Assembly: GCA_028287135.1 (NCBI GenBank)
Contig: JAQBQE010000027.1
Span: 37,956 to 101,955, forward strand
Reading direction: 5' to 3'
DNA length: 64,000 nucleotides
Origin: Myxococcales bacterium
GTDB taxonomy: Bacteria > Myxococcota_A > Polyangia > Haliangiales > Haliangiaceae
Shown: positions 1 to 8,123 of the stretch, one piece after another
Layout of the letters: each line of letters begins with the position of its first letter
How positions within the stretch are numbered: the first letter of the stretch is position 1
Position numbers and translations under genes: made by a program
Notes under the pieces: model-generated
What the model was told of the DNA's origin: nothing
The model's input: only the letters and a program-made list of their open reading frames with translations
Database searches by the model: none

Positions 1-93
1 ACACGCGTCTCCCGTGGGTGGCTTCTTCTCGTCAGCCGGTCCCATCGGTCGCTGGAGGATCAGCGTCCCACCGTCGCGATAGTCGTCGGTCAC
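1..93 (-). CDS. 5' end of an unidentified gene (runs off left edge)
   Basis: The reverse strand carries AAGGAG at 97-102 followed by a GTG at 91-93 and an open frame to the window edge, about 31 codons beginning V-T-D-D-Y-R-D-G-G-T-L. An in-frame TGA lies upstream, so the start is local. The spacing between AAGGAG and GTG is only 3 bases, which is short for a ribosome site, so the start is tentative. Too little is visible to name a family. Confidence 0.35.
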   Translation of the reverse strand, partial: MTDDYRDGGTLILQRPMGPADEKKPPTGDAC

Positions 94-178
94 GTACTCC
101 TTCGTTATATCCCGGCTAGAGGCATGGGTTCAAATCCGCGACAGGCCAATGATCGCCCAGCGCTTACAGGGCGTTAGC

Positions 179-1477
179 TCAGGTCGCACTCCCGGCAGCC
201 GCGACCTCGAAGGTCCGGGCCCCCGATCGGCCCACGATCGGGGCGATCGTACCGAGCAAGGAGTCGCCGCACAGGGCCCTGGCGGCGTCCCTCTGGTCGG
301 CGGAAAGCGGCGCGATCAGGCGCTCGATCGCGACCCGGCCCGCCGGCGCGAGCACGGTCGTCAGCACGAGGTGACCGCCCGCGACCGCGTTGATCACGGC
401 GGTCGCAGCGTCGGCGGAGGTCACCGCGCCGACGACGATGACGTCGGCGCCCTCGCGCATCGCGGACTCGACGCCTTCGGTGAACGAGTGGACGTGCTCG
501 CCGATCGCACGCTGGCTGATCGTCGGACCGGTGTGGAGGATCTCGATCGGATCCTCGAGAGACACGACGACCCGCCTCCGCTCACCGAGTGCACGGATCA
601 GCGCGGCGAGCGTGGTCGTCTTGCCAGCGGCGGACGGACCCGCGATCACGACGAGCCCGCGGGCGTCGAGCCACTCGGTGACCTCGCCGGGCAGGCCAAG
701 CCGATCGAGCGGAGCGGCCTCACCGTGGAGCAGCCGGAGCGCCGCACCGGGCCCGCGCTGGTCACGCGTCAACGTCACGCGCACGCGCCCTGCCCCGTCG
801 CCATACGCGAACGTCGCCACGCGCTGCTCGGACCATGCGGTACGTGCATCCGCGGGCGCGACCGATCCGATCTCGCGCGACAGCGTGTCACCGTCGACGA
901 CGCCGCGATCGCCCTGCGCCAGCTCGCCACCGACGCGCATCAATGGTGCCGCGCCTGCGTTGAGATAGATGTCGCTCGCGCGCGAGCCACGTGCGGCGGT
1001 GGTCAGCTGGTCGAGGAACACGCTGCCGCTCGACGTCACGATCACCGGGACCGGCCCGGTGTCGTACTGACCACGCTCGATCGTCATGTCACTCGCGTCG
1101 CTGCTCGGAGCGGGGCGCGGCGTCGGGCGCGACGGCGGACCGCTCGGTGCCGGTGGCGCTGCCGCAGCGGGAGCGCCGCCTCCTCCGGGCTCGATCGCGA
1201 CCGACCACGCGCCCGGCTTCGGCGTCACGCTGATCGCGTAGCGCTTGCCGTCGGAGTCGACCTCGAAGCGCGCGGGGCGTTGCTTGTCGATCTGATCGAG
1301 GACGGCGGGGGGCGCGACCTCGCGGACGAGGATCACGAGCTGGTCGTGAGGCGTGACCTGCGTGGCCTGGCGATCGCCGGCGGGGAACCGGAGCGTGACC
1401 GGCTGGCCGGAGTTGAGGATCGCGCCCGCGGCACCGAACCGCTCGATCGATCGCAGATAGACATCGAGCTTGCTCAT
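179..1477 (-). CDS. PilT-like type IV pilus ATPase with degenerate catalytic motifs
   Basis: This 432-residue protein has a unique N-terminal region (1-95), an Ala/Pro-rich linker (about 98-128) and a PilT/GspE-type ATPase region (about 150-430). The PilT-like N-subdomain SDIYLNAGAAPLMRVGGEL lies at 168-186, a Walker A GPSAAGKTTT at 280-289 and an Asp box SLEDPIEILH at 306-315. Walker B reads ADVIVVGAV at 344-352, so the usual catalytic Glu (GE of hhhhGE) is Ala351. The His box GHLVLTTVLAP (368-378) has lost the second histidine. PilT retraction ATPases work as cytoplasmic hexamers below the pilus. This copy probably binds ATP but may not hydrolyse it, so it could be a regulatory paralogue rather than a motor. 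It is a single gene; the next gene diverges. Confidence 0.8.
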   Translation of the reverse strand: MSKLDVYLRSIERFGAAGAILNSGQPVTLRFPAGDRQATQVTPHDQLVILVREVAPPAVLDQIDKQRPARFEVDSDGKRYAISVTPKPGAWSVAIEPGGGGAPAAAAPPAPSGPPSRPTPRPAPSSDASDMTIERGQYDTGPVPVIVTSSGSVFLDQLTTAARGSRASDIYLNAGAAPLMRVGGELAQGDRGVVDGDTLSREIGSVAPADARTAWSEQRVATFAYGDGAGRVRVTLTRDQRGPGAALRLLHGEAAPLDRLGLPGEVTEWLDARGLVVIAGPSAAGKTTTLAALIRALGERRRVVVSLEDPIEILHTGPTISQRAIGEHVHSFTEGVESAMREGADVIVVGAVTSADAATAVINAVAGGHLVLTTVLAPAGRVAIERLIAPLSADQRDAARALCGDSLLGTIAPIVGRSGARTFEVAAAGSAT

Positions 1478-1560
1478 GAGGTCCCCGCCATCGTACTGCC
1501 CGGACGGCCGGGGGAGAAGGTTCCGGCAGTCTCACCGACCCTGCGTGCTAGCTTCCACGG

Positions 1561-2295
1561 ATGTCTCGTGCCGCCAGGGTCCTCGCCGTGACCACGCTGG
1601 TCGGGCTCGCCTCGACGACGTGGCTGTACTTCGATAATCGGTCGCTGCGCTCGGAGCTGTCGAGCAAGCCCACCGCGTCGCTGACCACACCCACGACCAC
1701 GGGGGCGCCGAGCACCACCGGCGGCGATCCCTGGATCGAGGGCAACAAGCGCTCCGCCGCGTTCCCGAAGCCGACCGTGACGCCCGAGCCCGCGCTGCCC
1801 GAAGCGCCCAAGGAGAGCCGACTCGATCGCCGCGCGCGTCGCACCGAGGAGTTCGCCGCGATGTTCGGCCGCCACGAAGGCGAGACCGAGGAGGAATACC
1901 GCGCGCGGATCGGTCCGATGATCAGCGCCGGTCTCGCGATCCCGCGGATGCGCGCCGTCGAGAATCGCCGGATCGCCGAGGAGAAGGCCGGCGTCACCAA
2001 GGAGCAGTCGGCCAAGCTCGATCAGGCCTTCGACAAGGTCTACAGCGACGTGCTCGACTACACGAACAAGGCGATCACCGACGGCCAGCTCTCGCCGTAC
2101 GAGCGCAACGTCGCCGGCTGGCTCGACTATGCCGGCGGCCTCGGCGGTGTGCTCGGCGAAGCGCAGGGCCAGATCGGCAAGGTGCTCAGCCCCGAGCAGG
2201 TCAAGGCAATGTCGGCCGCCGGCTTCGAGTGGGGCGAGTACCTCGGCCTGTCCGCGCCGTGGGAGAAGCTGACGCCCCCTCCCCCGCCGAAGTGA
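1561..2295 (+). CDS. Membrane-anchored hypothetical protein
   Basis: A 244-residue protein with one hydrophobic segment near the N terminus (about residues 5-23), then a Thr/Pro/Gly-rich linker to about residue 80, then a charged helical domain (about 85-235) and a Pro-rich tail. The layout suggests an inner-membrane anchor with an exported or periplasmic helical domain. I do not recognise the family. It lies divergently from the PilT-like gene (83 bases apart) and converges on the DUF5916 gene with only 3 bases between the stops. The ATG is the first after the divergent intergenic region. Confidence 0.7.
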   Translation: MSRAARVLAVTTLVGLASTTWLYFDNRSLRSELSSKPTASLTTPTTTGAPSTTGGDPWIEGNKRSAAFPKPTVTPEPALPEAPKESRLDRRARRTEEFAAMFGRHEGETEEEYRARIGPMISAGLAIPRMRAVENRRIAEEKAGVTKEQSAKLDQAFDKVYSDVLDYTNKAITDGQLSPYERNVAGWLDYAGGLGGVLGEAQGQIGKVLSPEQVKAMSAAGFEWGEYLGLSAPWEKLTPPPPPK

Positions 2296-2298
2296 GGG

Positions 2299-4908
2299 TC
2301 ACAGGCCCATCCAGTAGTTGGCCTTGATCATCACGACGTGCTCGCCCTCGGCCTCGGCGAGGCCGCGGAGATCGCGACCGAGCTGGAACCGGCCGTCAGC
2401 GATCTCGCTGGTCCGGCCGTGGCTCCAGATCGCGAACACCGTCGAGCCCGGGCGGTACTCCCAGCGCATGACGACCGTCGAGCGGAGCTGGCGGAAGTCG
2501 AAATCGGGGCGCCCGAAGGCGTAGCTCGCGCCATTCGTGTTCACCGTGTACGTGCCGTCCGCGAGCATGTAGCTCGAGCCTTCGATCGGCGTGAACCGAT
2601 CGCCGTAGCGATCCGCGCGCGGGTTGTCGATGTCCTTGAGCTCGGTGTAGCGACCGCTCGCGATGAACGGCTGCGCGTACGCCTGCAGCGAGAGGCGCGG
2701 CGAGAACGTCCAGTTGACGCGCAAGGTCACCGAGGCGGTGCGCTGCTTGATCCGCGCGAACACGTAGTGCGTCTGGCCGAGGGTGTCCTGCACCTCGTCG
2801 ACGTACTGCATCGGATCGTTGCGTGACGAGAGGCTCGTCGAGAGATTGATGTCGATGTTCGAGCGCGCCTGGATCGTGGCGCCGAGATCGAAGCCACCGT
2901 CGATCTGATCGGCGACCCACTCGCGACCGCCGTAGGCGCCGACGTTGAAGTAGACCGACTTGCGCGTGTCGGTCGTGAACGATGCGTAGCCTTGCACGCG
3001 ATCCTCGAGCTTCAGCGACGGTCCGCCGCGCAGCATGCTCGGCTCCTCGGGGCGATGGTCGAGGTTACAGCCCGCGTTGAACTGCCAGTAGTTCACGAGC
3101 TGGACGCCACCGTTGCACTCGAAGCCGAGGTCGGTCAGCCGCGGCTCGAGCGTGGAGACCCAGAACACGTCGCCGTTGACGTTCCAGTTGAGGACGTCGT
3201 CGCCGGGCTCGTCATCGCGAACCTCCGCGAGCACGTACTGGACCAGGCGGTCCGAGTGATTCTGGAAGCCGAGGTCGTTGAGCTCGAGCCCGATGGTGCG
3301 GAGGTCTCCGCCGGTGCCGTAGCGCCAGTGCTTGGTGTCGCCGAACTTGCCGAGCTTCCACGACGCACCCATGCCGGCGAGGCTGGTGCGCGTCGGGTCG
3401 AAGTGCGCGTTGGTCGCGTCGGGACGCTGATAGAAGTGGCGCGGGCTCCGCTGGGTGCGGCCGATCGCGTCGGTGGTGCCGTGGACCCAGCTGCCGACGG
3501 TGCTGACATCCGCCTGCCACGCGCTGGTTCCGAACCGGTGCTGGAGCTGGAGGCCGGCGGTGTACGCCTGATCGTGGAGCAAGCCGACGAGCGGGGTGTC
3601 GTCGAGCTGGCGGTTGACCGCGCTCGCAGACAGCCCGAACGACGACCGCCCGTCGTTGAAGTCGCGCTTGAGCCGCCCGACCGCGTAGTTGGTCAACGGC
3701 GCGACGATCGGCGTCGCCTCGACCTGATTCGCGTCGACGATCGTCGCGGTCTCCTCGCCGGTCACCGCGTCGAGCACGCCGACCGACCAGCCGGCGGTCT
3801 TGCCGGTCAGCTTGGCGGCGCCGTAGATCGTCGTCGAGGTCGGGGCCTGGATGTAGTCGTAGTCGCCGTCCGGCTCGCGCGGTGCGGCACCGATCCGGCG
3901 GCTGTAGAACGCGCCCTCGACCGTGTTGTCACCGGTTCCGATCGGGAGCTTGAACAGATCGACGCCCTCGAGAAAGAACGGCCGCTTCTCCGCGAAGAAC
4001 AGCTCGTTCGCGGACAGGTTGACCTGCGAAGGATCGGCTTCGACCTGACCGAAGTCGGGGTTCAGCGTCGCCGACACGGTGAACGCGGTGCCGAGGCCGA
4101 TCTTCGCATCGAGGCCGAGATTGCCGCGCAGATCGAAGTCGTCGTTCAGCGGATCGCCCGCGGCGACCGGGACCATGCCGAACCCCGAGCTCGCGTAGGG
4201 CAGCAGCTCGACGCGCCGCGTGCTCGCGATGTGATCGATGCCGTCGACGGTGCCGAACCGACTGACGAACTGGGGCACCGAGCGTGGCCAGCGCGCCCAC
4301 GAGCTCTCCTCCTTGGTGCGCCCGACGACGCGCAGGACCTGGAGTCCCCACTGCTGCGCGTCGCGCGAGGTGAACCGCAGCTGGTTGAGCGGGATCCGGA
4401 ACTCTGCGGTCCAGCCCTTCGCCGTCGTCGCGGCATCCCCCGTCCACACCGCATCCCAGGTGTCATCACTCTGGGTGTCGTCGAACACGAGGAAGTCGCG
4501 CTGGACGCCGGCCGCATTGAGCTGGAACACGTACGCCGTGCGGCGGTCGTGATAGCTGTCGATGCCGATCAGGATGGCATCCGCGAGCACGTCGACGTCG
4601 CGGCGGGTCAGCAGGCGCCGGATCTTGGCGGGCTCCGGATCATCGAGCCAGACACCGACGTAGAGCGCGGTGTCGTCGTAGATCATCGCGAACCGGGTCT
4701 CCATCGACGCGACCGCACCGTCCTTCGGGAATCGCTGCGAGAACCCGCTGTGCATCGGCGCCTTGGTCCACGCCGCATCGTCGAGCACGCCATCGACCGC
4801 GATCGCCCCATCCCGCCTCACCGCATGTGCGCGTGACGCGGGGTCGGCGTGCGCGAGCGTGCTCGCGAGCGCGACGAAGCAGAGCGAGAGCAACCACCGA
4901 ACAAGCAT
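2299..4908 (-). CDS. DUF5916 / CBM9-like outer-membrane protein
   Basis: From the ATG at 4908 the protein has 869 residues and begins with a signal peptide (MLVRWLLSLCFVALASTLAHA). The open frame continues to an upstream start at 4977, but that would put 23 polar residues before the signal peptide, so 4908 is preferred; GAGG lies 11 bases upstream. The N-terminal third resembles a carbohydrate-binding module 9-type beta-sandwich (DGVLDDAAWTKAP, then a conserved RDVDVLADAILIGIDSY region). The rest is rich in alternating aromatic strands typical of a beta-barrel, as in DUF5916 proteins. Substrate is unknown; the family is common in Bacteroidota and Myxococcota. The gene appears to stand alone. 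Confidence 0.8.
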   Translation of the reverse strand: MLVRWLLSLCFVALASTLAHADPASRAHAVRRDGAIAVDGVLDDAAWTKAPMHSGFSQRFPKDGAVASMETRFAMIYDDTALYVGVWLDDPEPAKIRRLLTRRDVDVLADAILIGIDSYHDRRTAYVFQLNAAGVQRDFLVFDDTQSDDTWDAVWTGDAATTAKGWTAEFRIPLNQLRFTSRDAQQWGLQVLRVVGRTKEESSWARWPRSVPQFVSRFGTVDGIDHIASTRRVELLPYASSGFGMVPVAAGDPLNDDFDLRGNLGLDAKIGLGTAFTVSATLNPDFGQVEADPSQVNLSANELFFAEKRPFFLEGVDLFKLPIGTGDNTVEGAFYSRRIGAAPREPDGDYDYIQAPTSTTIYGAAKLTGKTAGWSVGVLDAVTGEETATIVDANQVEATPIVAPLTNYAVGRLKRDFNDGRSSFGLSASAVNRQLDDTPLVGLLHDQAYTAGLQLQHRFGTSAWQADVSTVGSWVHGTTDAIGRTQRSPRHFYQRPDATNAHFDPTRTSLAGMGASWKLGKFGDTKHWRYGTGGDLRTIGLELNDLGFQNHSDRLVQYVLAEVRDDEPGDDVLNWNVNGDVFWVSTLEPRLTDLGFECNGGVQLVNYWQFNAGCNLDHRPEEPSMLRGGPSLKLEDRVQGYASFTTDTRKSVYFNVGAYGGREWVADQIDGGFDLGATIQARSNIDINLSTSLSSRNDPMQYVDEVQDTLGQTHYVFARIKQRTASVTLRVNWTFSPRLSLQAYAQPFIASGRYTELKDIDNPRADRYGDRFTPIEGSSYMLADGTYTVNTNGASYAFGRPDFDFRQLRSTVVMRWEYRPGSTVFAIWSHGRTSEIADGRFQLGRDLRGLAEAEGEHVVMIKANYWMGL

Positions 4909-5028
4909 GAGCTGGAGATCCTCGGGCTCCGAGGATGGTGGACGCATGCGATCCTCGCGAGTTGCGGATTCACCCACAAATCGTCGTGCGACCGCCTGCG
5001 ACAGCGTCGAGACACCGTCGAGCGACGT

Positions 5029-6108
5029 TCAGCTGGACTGCGCCGGCGATTGCTTCTCGTCGCTCTGGCGAGCGTGCTCGAGCAGCAACCCCGTGATCGA
5101 CAGGCCGAGCTCGTCGCTTCCACCGATCGCTGCGGGCGAGAACTCGAACTGTCCATCGCGCCAGTCGAGCAGCCGCATCAACCGATCCTTCGGCTGTCCG
5201 TTGCCGACCGTGGTCTCGACCTTGAGGATCTTGCCCTCGCCGATGAACACCCGCCCGATCTCGCCGCCGCGGAGCAGCAGCAAGATGCCCGACTTGCGCT
5301 CGAATTCGAACAGCGAGAGCAGCGTGCCGAGCCCGATGTCGACGATGCTACCGCGCAGACCGAAGCTCGACGTCGGGGTCGACGGAGCCGCGACCCGGTG
5401 GACGCGGATCACGAGCTCCTCGTCGAGAAACGGCCTGGGAACGTAATCGCGCACGCCGGCACGGAACGCCTCGAGTCGTCCGAGGTCGCCTTCCTCGCCG
5501 GTCAGCACGAGCGGAACATCCGAGAGGGTCGCGTGCTCCGACATCGCGTACGCGAGATCGACGCCCGTCATCCCCTCCATCTGTGCGGCCGCGACGATCG
5601 CATCGGGCCGCCACACCGCGCAGGCCTCGAGCGCCTCGGTGGCCGTGCCGACCGCCGACACCTTGAACCCCGCGGACTCGAGACAGCGCGCCATCCGCGT
5701 GCGCAAGGGCGTGCTCGGATCGACGACGATCACCTGCGTCGTCGTCGACAGGCCCGGGCTCGTGATCTCGGTCTTCAGCGCATCGATGTGCGTACGGAGC
5801 TGGATCCGATCCGGGGTGTCGGCACCGAACAGCTCGAAGCCCATGCCGGGATGCCGGCCGAGCGCGCGCGCCGCCGACGGCGTGAGCATGTGAGCTACGC
5901 GACCGGCGAGCGTCAGCCGCGTACCGTCCGGGAGCTCGACCAGGATCTCGGTCTCTTCACCCACCGGAAGCAGTGCCTCGGTGCGGATGAACAGACCGCG
6001 TGCGGACAGATCTTCGGTTTCGGCGACGACGCGCCCCGACGGCCGGTCGAACTCGACTCGACATCGGCTGACCAGCCGGAGGTCCCGGCCACGGCGCGCA
6101 CTTGCCAC
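5029..6108 (-). CDS. PilZ - pseudo-receiver - DUF4388 regulator
   Basis: A 359-residue, three-domain cytoplasmic protein starting with GTG. Residues about 8-115 are PilZ-like (SRCRVEF and DLSARGLFI, resembling the c-di-GMP-binding RxxxR and DxSxxG motifs but with an imperfect first motif). Residues 124-240 fold like a response-regulator receiver. Residues 248-345 match DUF4388 (PatA-type N-terminal domain: SIVDIGLGTLLSLFEFERKS). In the receiver the phospho-acceptor position is Ala174 (RPDAIVAAAQMEGMTG), the acidic pair is D130-P131 and the conserved Lys is Arg225 (VPRPF), so it should not be phosphorylated normally. Such proteins usually link surface signals to motility or polarity in myxobacteria. 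It is transcribed away from the menaquinone operon. Confidence 0.85.
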   Translation of the reverse strand: MASARRGRDLRLVSRCRVEFDRPSGRVVAETEDLSARGLFIRTEALLPVGEETEILVELPDGTRLTLAGRVAHMLTPSAARALGRHPGMGFELFGADTPDRIQLRTHIDALKTEITSPGLSTTTQVIVVDPSTPLRTRMARCLESAGFKVSAVGTATEALEACAVWRPDAIVAAAQMEGMTGVDLAYAMSEHATLSDVPLVLTGEEGDLGRLEAFRAGVRDYVPRPFLDEELVIRVHRVAAPSTPTSSFGLRGSIVDIGLGTLLSLFEFERKSGILLLLRGGEIGRVFIGEGKILKVETTVGNGQPKDRLMRLLDWRDGQFEFSPAAIGGSDELGLSITGLLLEHARQSDEKQSPAQSS

Positions 6109-6309
6109 GAACCGAAAGTCTATCCAGGCCGGAACGGCTTGTCCTCTTTCGCGGGACTCCCGCTCCGAGAAGCTGGTGCGATGAACCGCTAATCACTCCA
6201 ATCTCTTGGGAAATCTCCAGGCGCAAAAGGCACTTGGCAACGAGGCTGATTCGGTGCACAAATCCTTCAAGAATCTTTGAACGAACTTGGAACATCTCAA
6301 GGACAGCCC
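6109..6309 (+). promoter_or_regulatory. Divergent upstream region of the menaquinone operon
   Basis: This 201-base gap separates the PilZ-receiver gene (minus) from the menaquinone operon (plus), so it should hold both promoters. It is visibly more AT-rich than its surroundings between 6190 and 6300. A TTGGCA at 6234-6239 followed 17 bases later by CACAAA (6257-6262) is a weak sigma-70-like match. No operator repeat is evident. Confidence 0.25.
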
Positions 6310-7377
6310 ATGAGCCAGCACGCCGCCACCTCAGGACGCGCAGCACCCAGTGCGGTGCTCGATCGCCTCTCCCACGTGAGTGCCGTGCGCGGTGCGCCGG
6401 CGCTCGCGGAGCGACTCGCACACCTCGACCGCTGGGTGCGTGCGGATCTCTCCGAGTTCGAGCGCGAGCTCGACGCGATCCCGCGCGGCGCCAGGATGAT
6501 CCATCAGGCCGCACATCATCTGCTGGATCTTCGTGGCAAGGCGCTGCGCCCGCTGTGTGTCGCGCTGACCAGCCGGTTCGGCGAGGGATTCACGCCGCGC
6601 GCACGCTCGCTGGCGGTCGCCGTCGAGCTCGTGCACAGCGCGACGCTGCTGCACGATGATGTCGTCGACGCCGCCGAGCGGCGCCGCGGCGCGCCGACCG
6701 CGAGCGTGGTCTACGGCAATGCGGCATCGATCTTCGCAGGCGACTGGCTGCTGATCGCCGCGCTCCGGCGGATTCGCGAGAGCGGCGTCGAGGGCGTGCT
6801 CGATCGCATGCTCGGTGTGATCGACGAGATGATCGCCGCCGAGTCGGTCCAGCTCGAGCGCCGCGGCAAGATCGCCGGCGCGCGCGAGGACTACTTCGCG
6901 ATCGTCGAGGGCAAGACGGCCGCGCTGTTCCGCTGGGCGATGATCGCCGGCGCCCGCGCCGCCGAGCTCCCGGCAAGCTCGGAAGCGGCCCTCGAGCGCT
7001 ACGGCCTCCACCTCGGCGTTGCGTTCCAGGCCGTCGACGACGAGCTCGACTATGGCGTCGCCGGTGCACACACGGGCAAGGACGCACTCGCCGATCTGCG
7101 CGAGGGCAAGATCACCTTCCCGCTCGTCGTCGCGCTCGAGCGCGAGCCGACCCTGCGCGGCCGGATCGAGACCTTGATGGCACGCGACGTGGTCGCGACC
7201 GACGAGCTCGCCGCGATCGCAACGGCGGTCCGCAACACCGGCGCGCTCGTCGCGACGCGCGCGCTCGCCGAGGAGCACGTGCAAAAAGCACTCGCCGTGC
7301 TCGAAGAACTGCCGGCCGTGCCCGCGCGCGATGCGCTGGTGACGGTGGCCCTCGCTTCTCTCGAGAGGCAGTCATGA
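6310..7377 (+). CDS. Polyprenyl diphosphate synthase (menaquinone side chain)
   Basis: A trans-isoprenyl diphosphate synthase of 355 residues that elongates farnesyl diphosphate with isopentenyl diphosphate. The first Asp-rich motif is HDDVVDAAERRRG and the second is DDELDYG; conserved GKALRP and GKDALADLREGKITFP are also present. The start is ATG 6310, with AAGGA 6 bases upstream; a TTG at 6277 would add 11 residues without a clear ribosome site. It is the first gene of the menaquinone operon and overlaps menG by ATGA, so it most likely makes the tail used by MenA. Chain length (C35-C50) cannot be read confidently. IspB or HepT-type names would both fit. Confidence 0.9.
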   Translation: MSQHAATSGRAAPSAVLDRLSHVSAVRGAPALAERLAHLDRWVRADLSEFERELDAIPRGARMIHQAAHHLLDLRGKALRPLCVALTSRFGEGFTPRARSLAVAVELVHSATLLHDDVVDAAERRRGAPTASVVYGNAASIFAGDWLLIAALRRIRESGVEGVLDRMLGVIDEMIAAESVQLERRGKIAGAREDYFAIVEGKTAALFRWAMIAGARAAELPASSEAALERYGLHLGVAFQAVDDELDYGVAGAHTGKDALADLREGKITFPLVVALEREPTLRGRIETLMARDVVATDELAAIATAVRNTGALVATRALAEEHVQKALAVLEELPAVPARDALVTVALASLERQS

Positions 7378-8123
7378 CCGAACAGCCCGCGACCACCCCG
7401 ACCACGACCACCGATCTCGCGATGCCGGCGCTCGGCAGCGGCGCGATGTTCGATCGGATCGCGCGGCGCTATGACTTCGTCAATCGCGTGCTCTCGCTCG
7501 GCATCGACAAGAGCTGGCGGCGCAAGACCGTGCGCTCGCTGCAGCTCGGCGAGAAGCCGCGCGTGCTCGATGTCGCGACCGGCACCGGCGATCTCGCGAT
7601 CGACATCGCCCGGATGACGCCCGGCGCGACGGTGGTCGGGCTCGACCCGTCCACCGAGATGCTCGCGATCGCGAAGGACAAGCTCGCGAAGCGCGGCCTC
7701 TCCGATCGGATCTCGCTCGTCGTCGGTGATGCGCAGGCGCTGCCCTACCAGGACTGCGAGATGGATGCCGCGACCATCGCGTTCGGCATCCGCAACGTCC
7801 CGGACCGGCTGCAGGGCCTGCGCGAGCTCGCGCGCGTCGTTCGTCCCGGTGGCCGGATCGCGGTCCTCGAGCTCGGCGAGCCTCGCAAGGGCATGCTCGG
7901 GCACGCGGCGCGGTTTCACACCCGTCACGTCGTGCCGCGGCTCGGTGCGCTGCTCTCCGGCTCGCGCGAGTACGCGTACCTCCAGAAGTCGATCGCGGCG
8001 TTCCCGCCGGCCGAGGAGTTCGCCCAGCTGATGGACCGCGCCGGGCTGCACGTGATCGAAGTGACGCCGCTGACGTTCGGCGCGTGCACGCTGTACGTCG
8101 CAACACCCAAGGAGGAGTCATGA
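7374..8123 (+). CDS. menG: Demethylmenaquinone methyltransferase
   Basis: A 249-residue class I SAM-dependent methyltransferase of the UbiE/MenG family, which C-methylates demethylmenaquinone in the last step of menaquinone synthesis. Diagnostic features are YDFVNRVLSLG near residue 37, the SAM glycine loop DVATGTGD, the family signature FGIRNVPD and the C-terminal YLQKSIAAFP. The family in other bacteria also methylates ubiquinone precursors, but no ubiquinone genes are seen here and all neighbours are men genes. The start ATG overlaps the synthase stop (ATGA), and its own stop overlaps menF in the same way. Confidence 0.95.
   Translation: MTEQPATTPTTTTDLAMPALGSGAMFDRIARRYDFVNRVLSLGIDKSWRRKTVRSLQLGEKPRVLDVATGTGDLAIDIARMTPGATVVGLDPSTEMLAIAKDKLAKRGLSDRISLVVGDAQALPYQDCEMDAATIAFGIRNVPDRLQGLRELARVVRPGGRIAVLELGEPRKGMLGHAARFHTRHVVPRLGALLSGSREYAYLQKSIAAFPPAEEFAQLMDRAGLHVIEVTPLTFGACTLYVATPKEES

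Noticed and set aside
120..150. GGTTCAAATCC, which resembles a tRNA T-arm
   Set aside because: The flanking bases do not pair as a five-base T-stem and no acceptor or anticodon arms are found around it.
4909..4977. Upstream start for the DUF5916 protein
   Set aside because: It would place a polar segment before the signal peptide; ATG 4908 is preferred.
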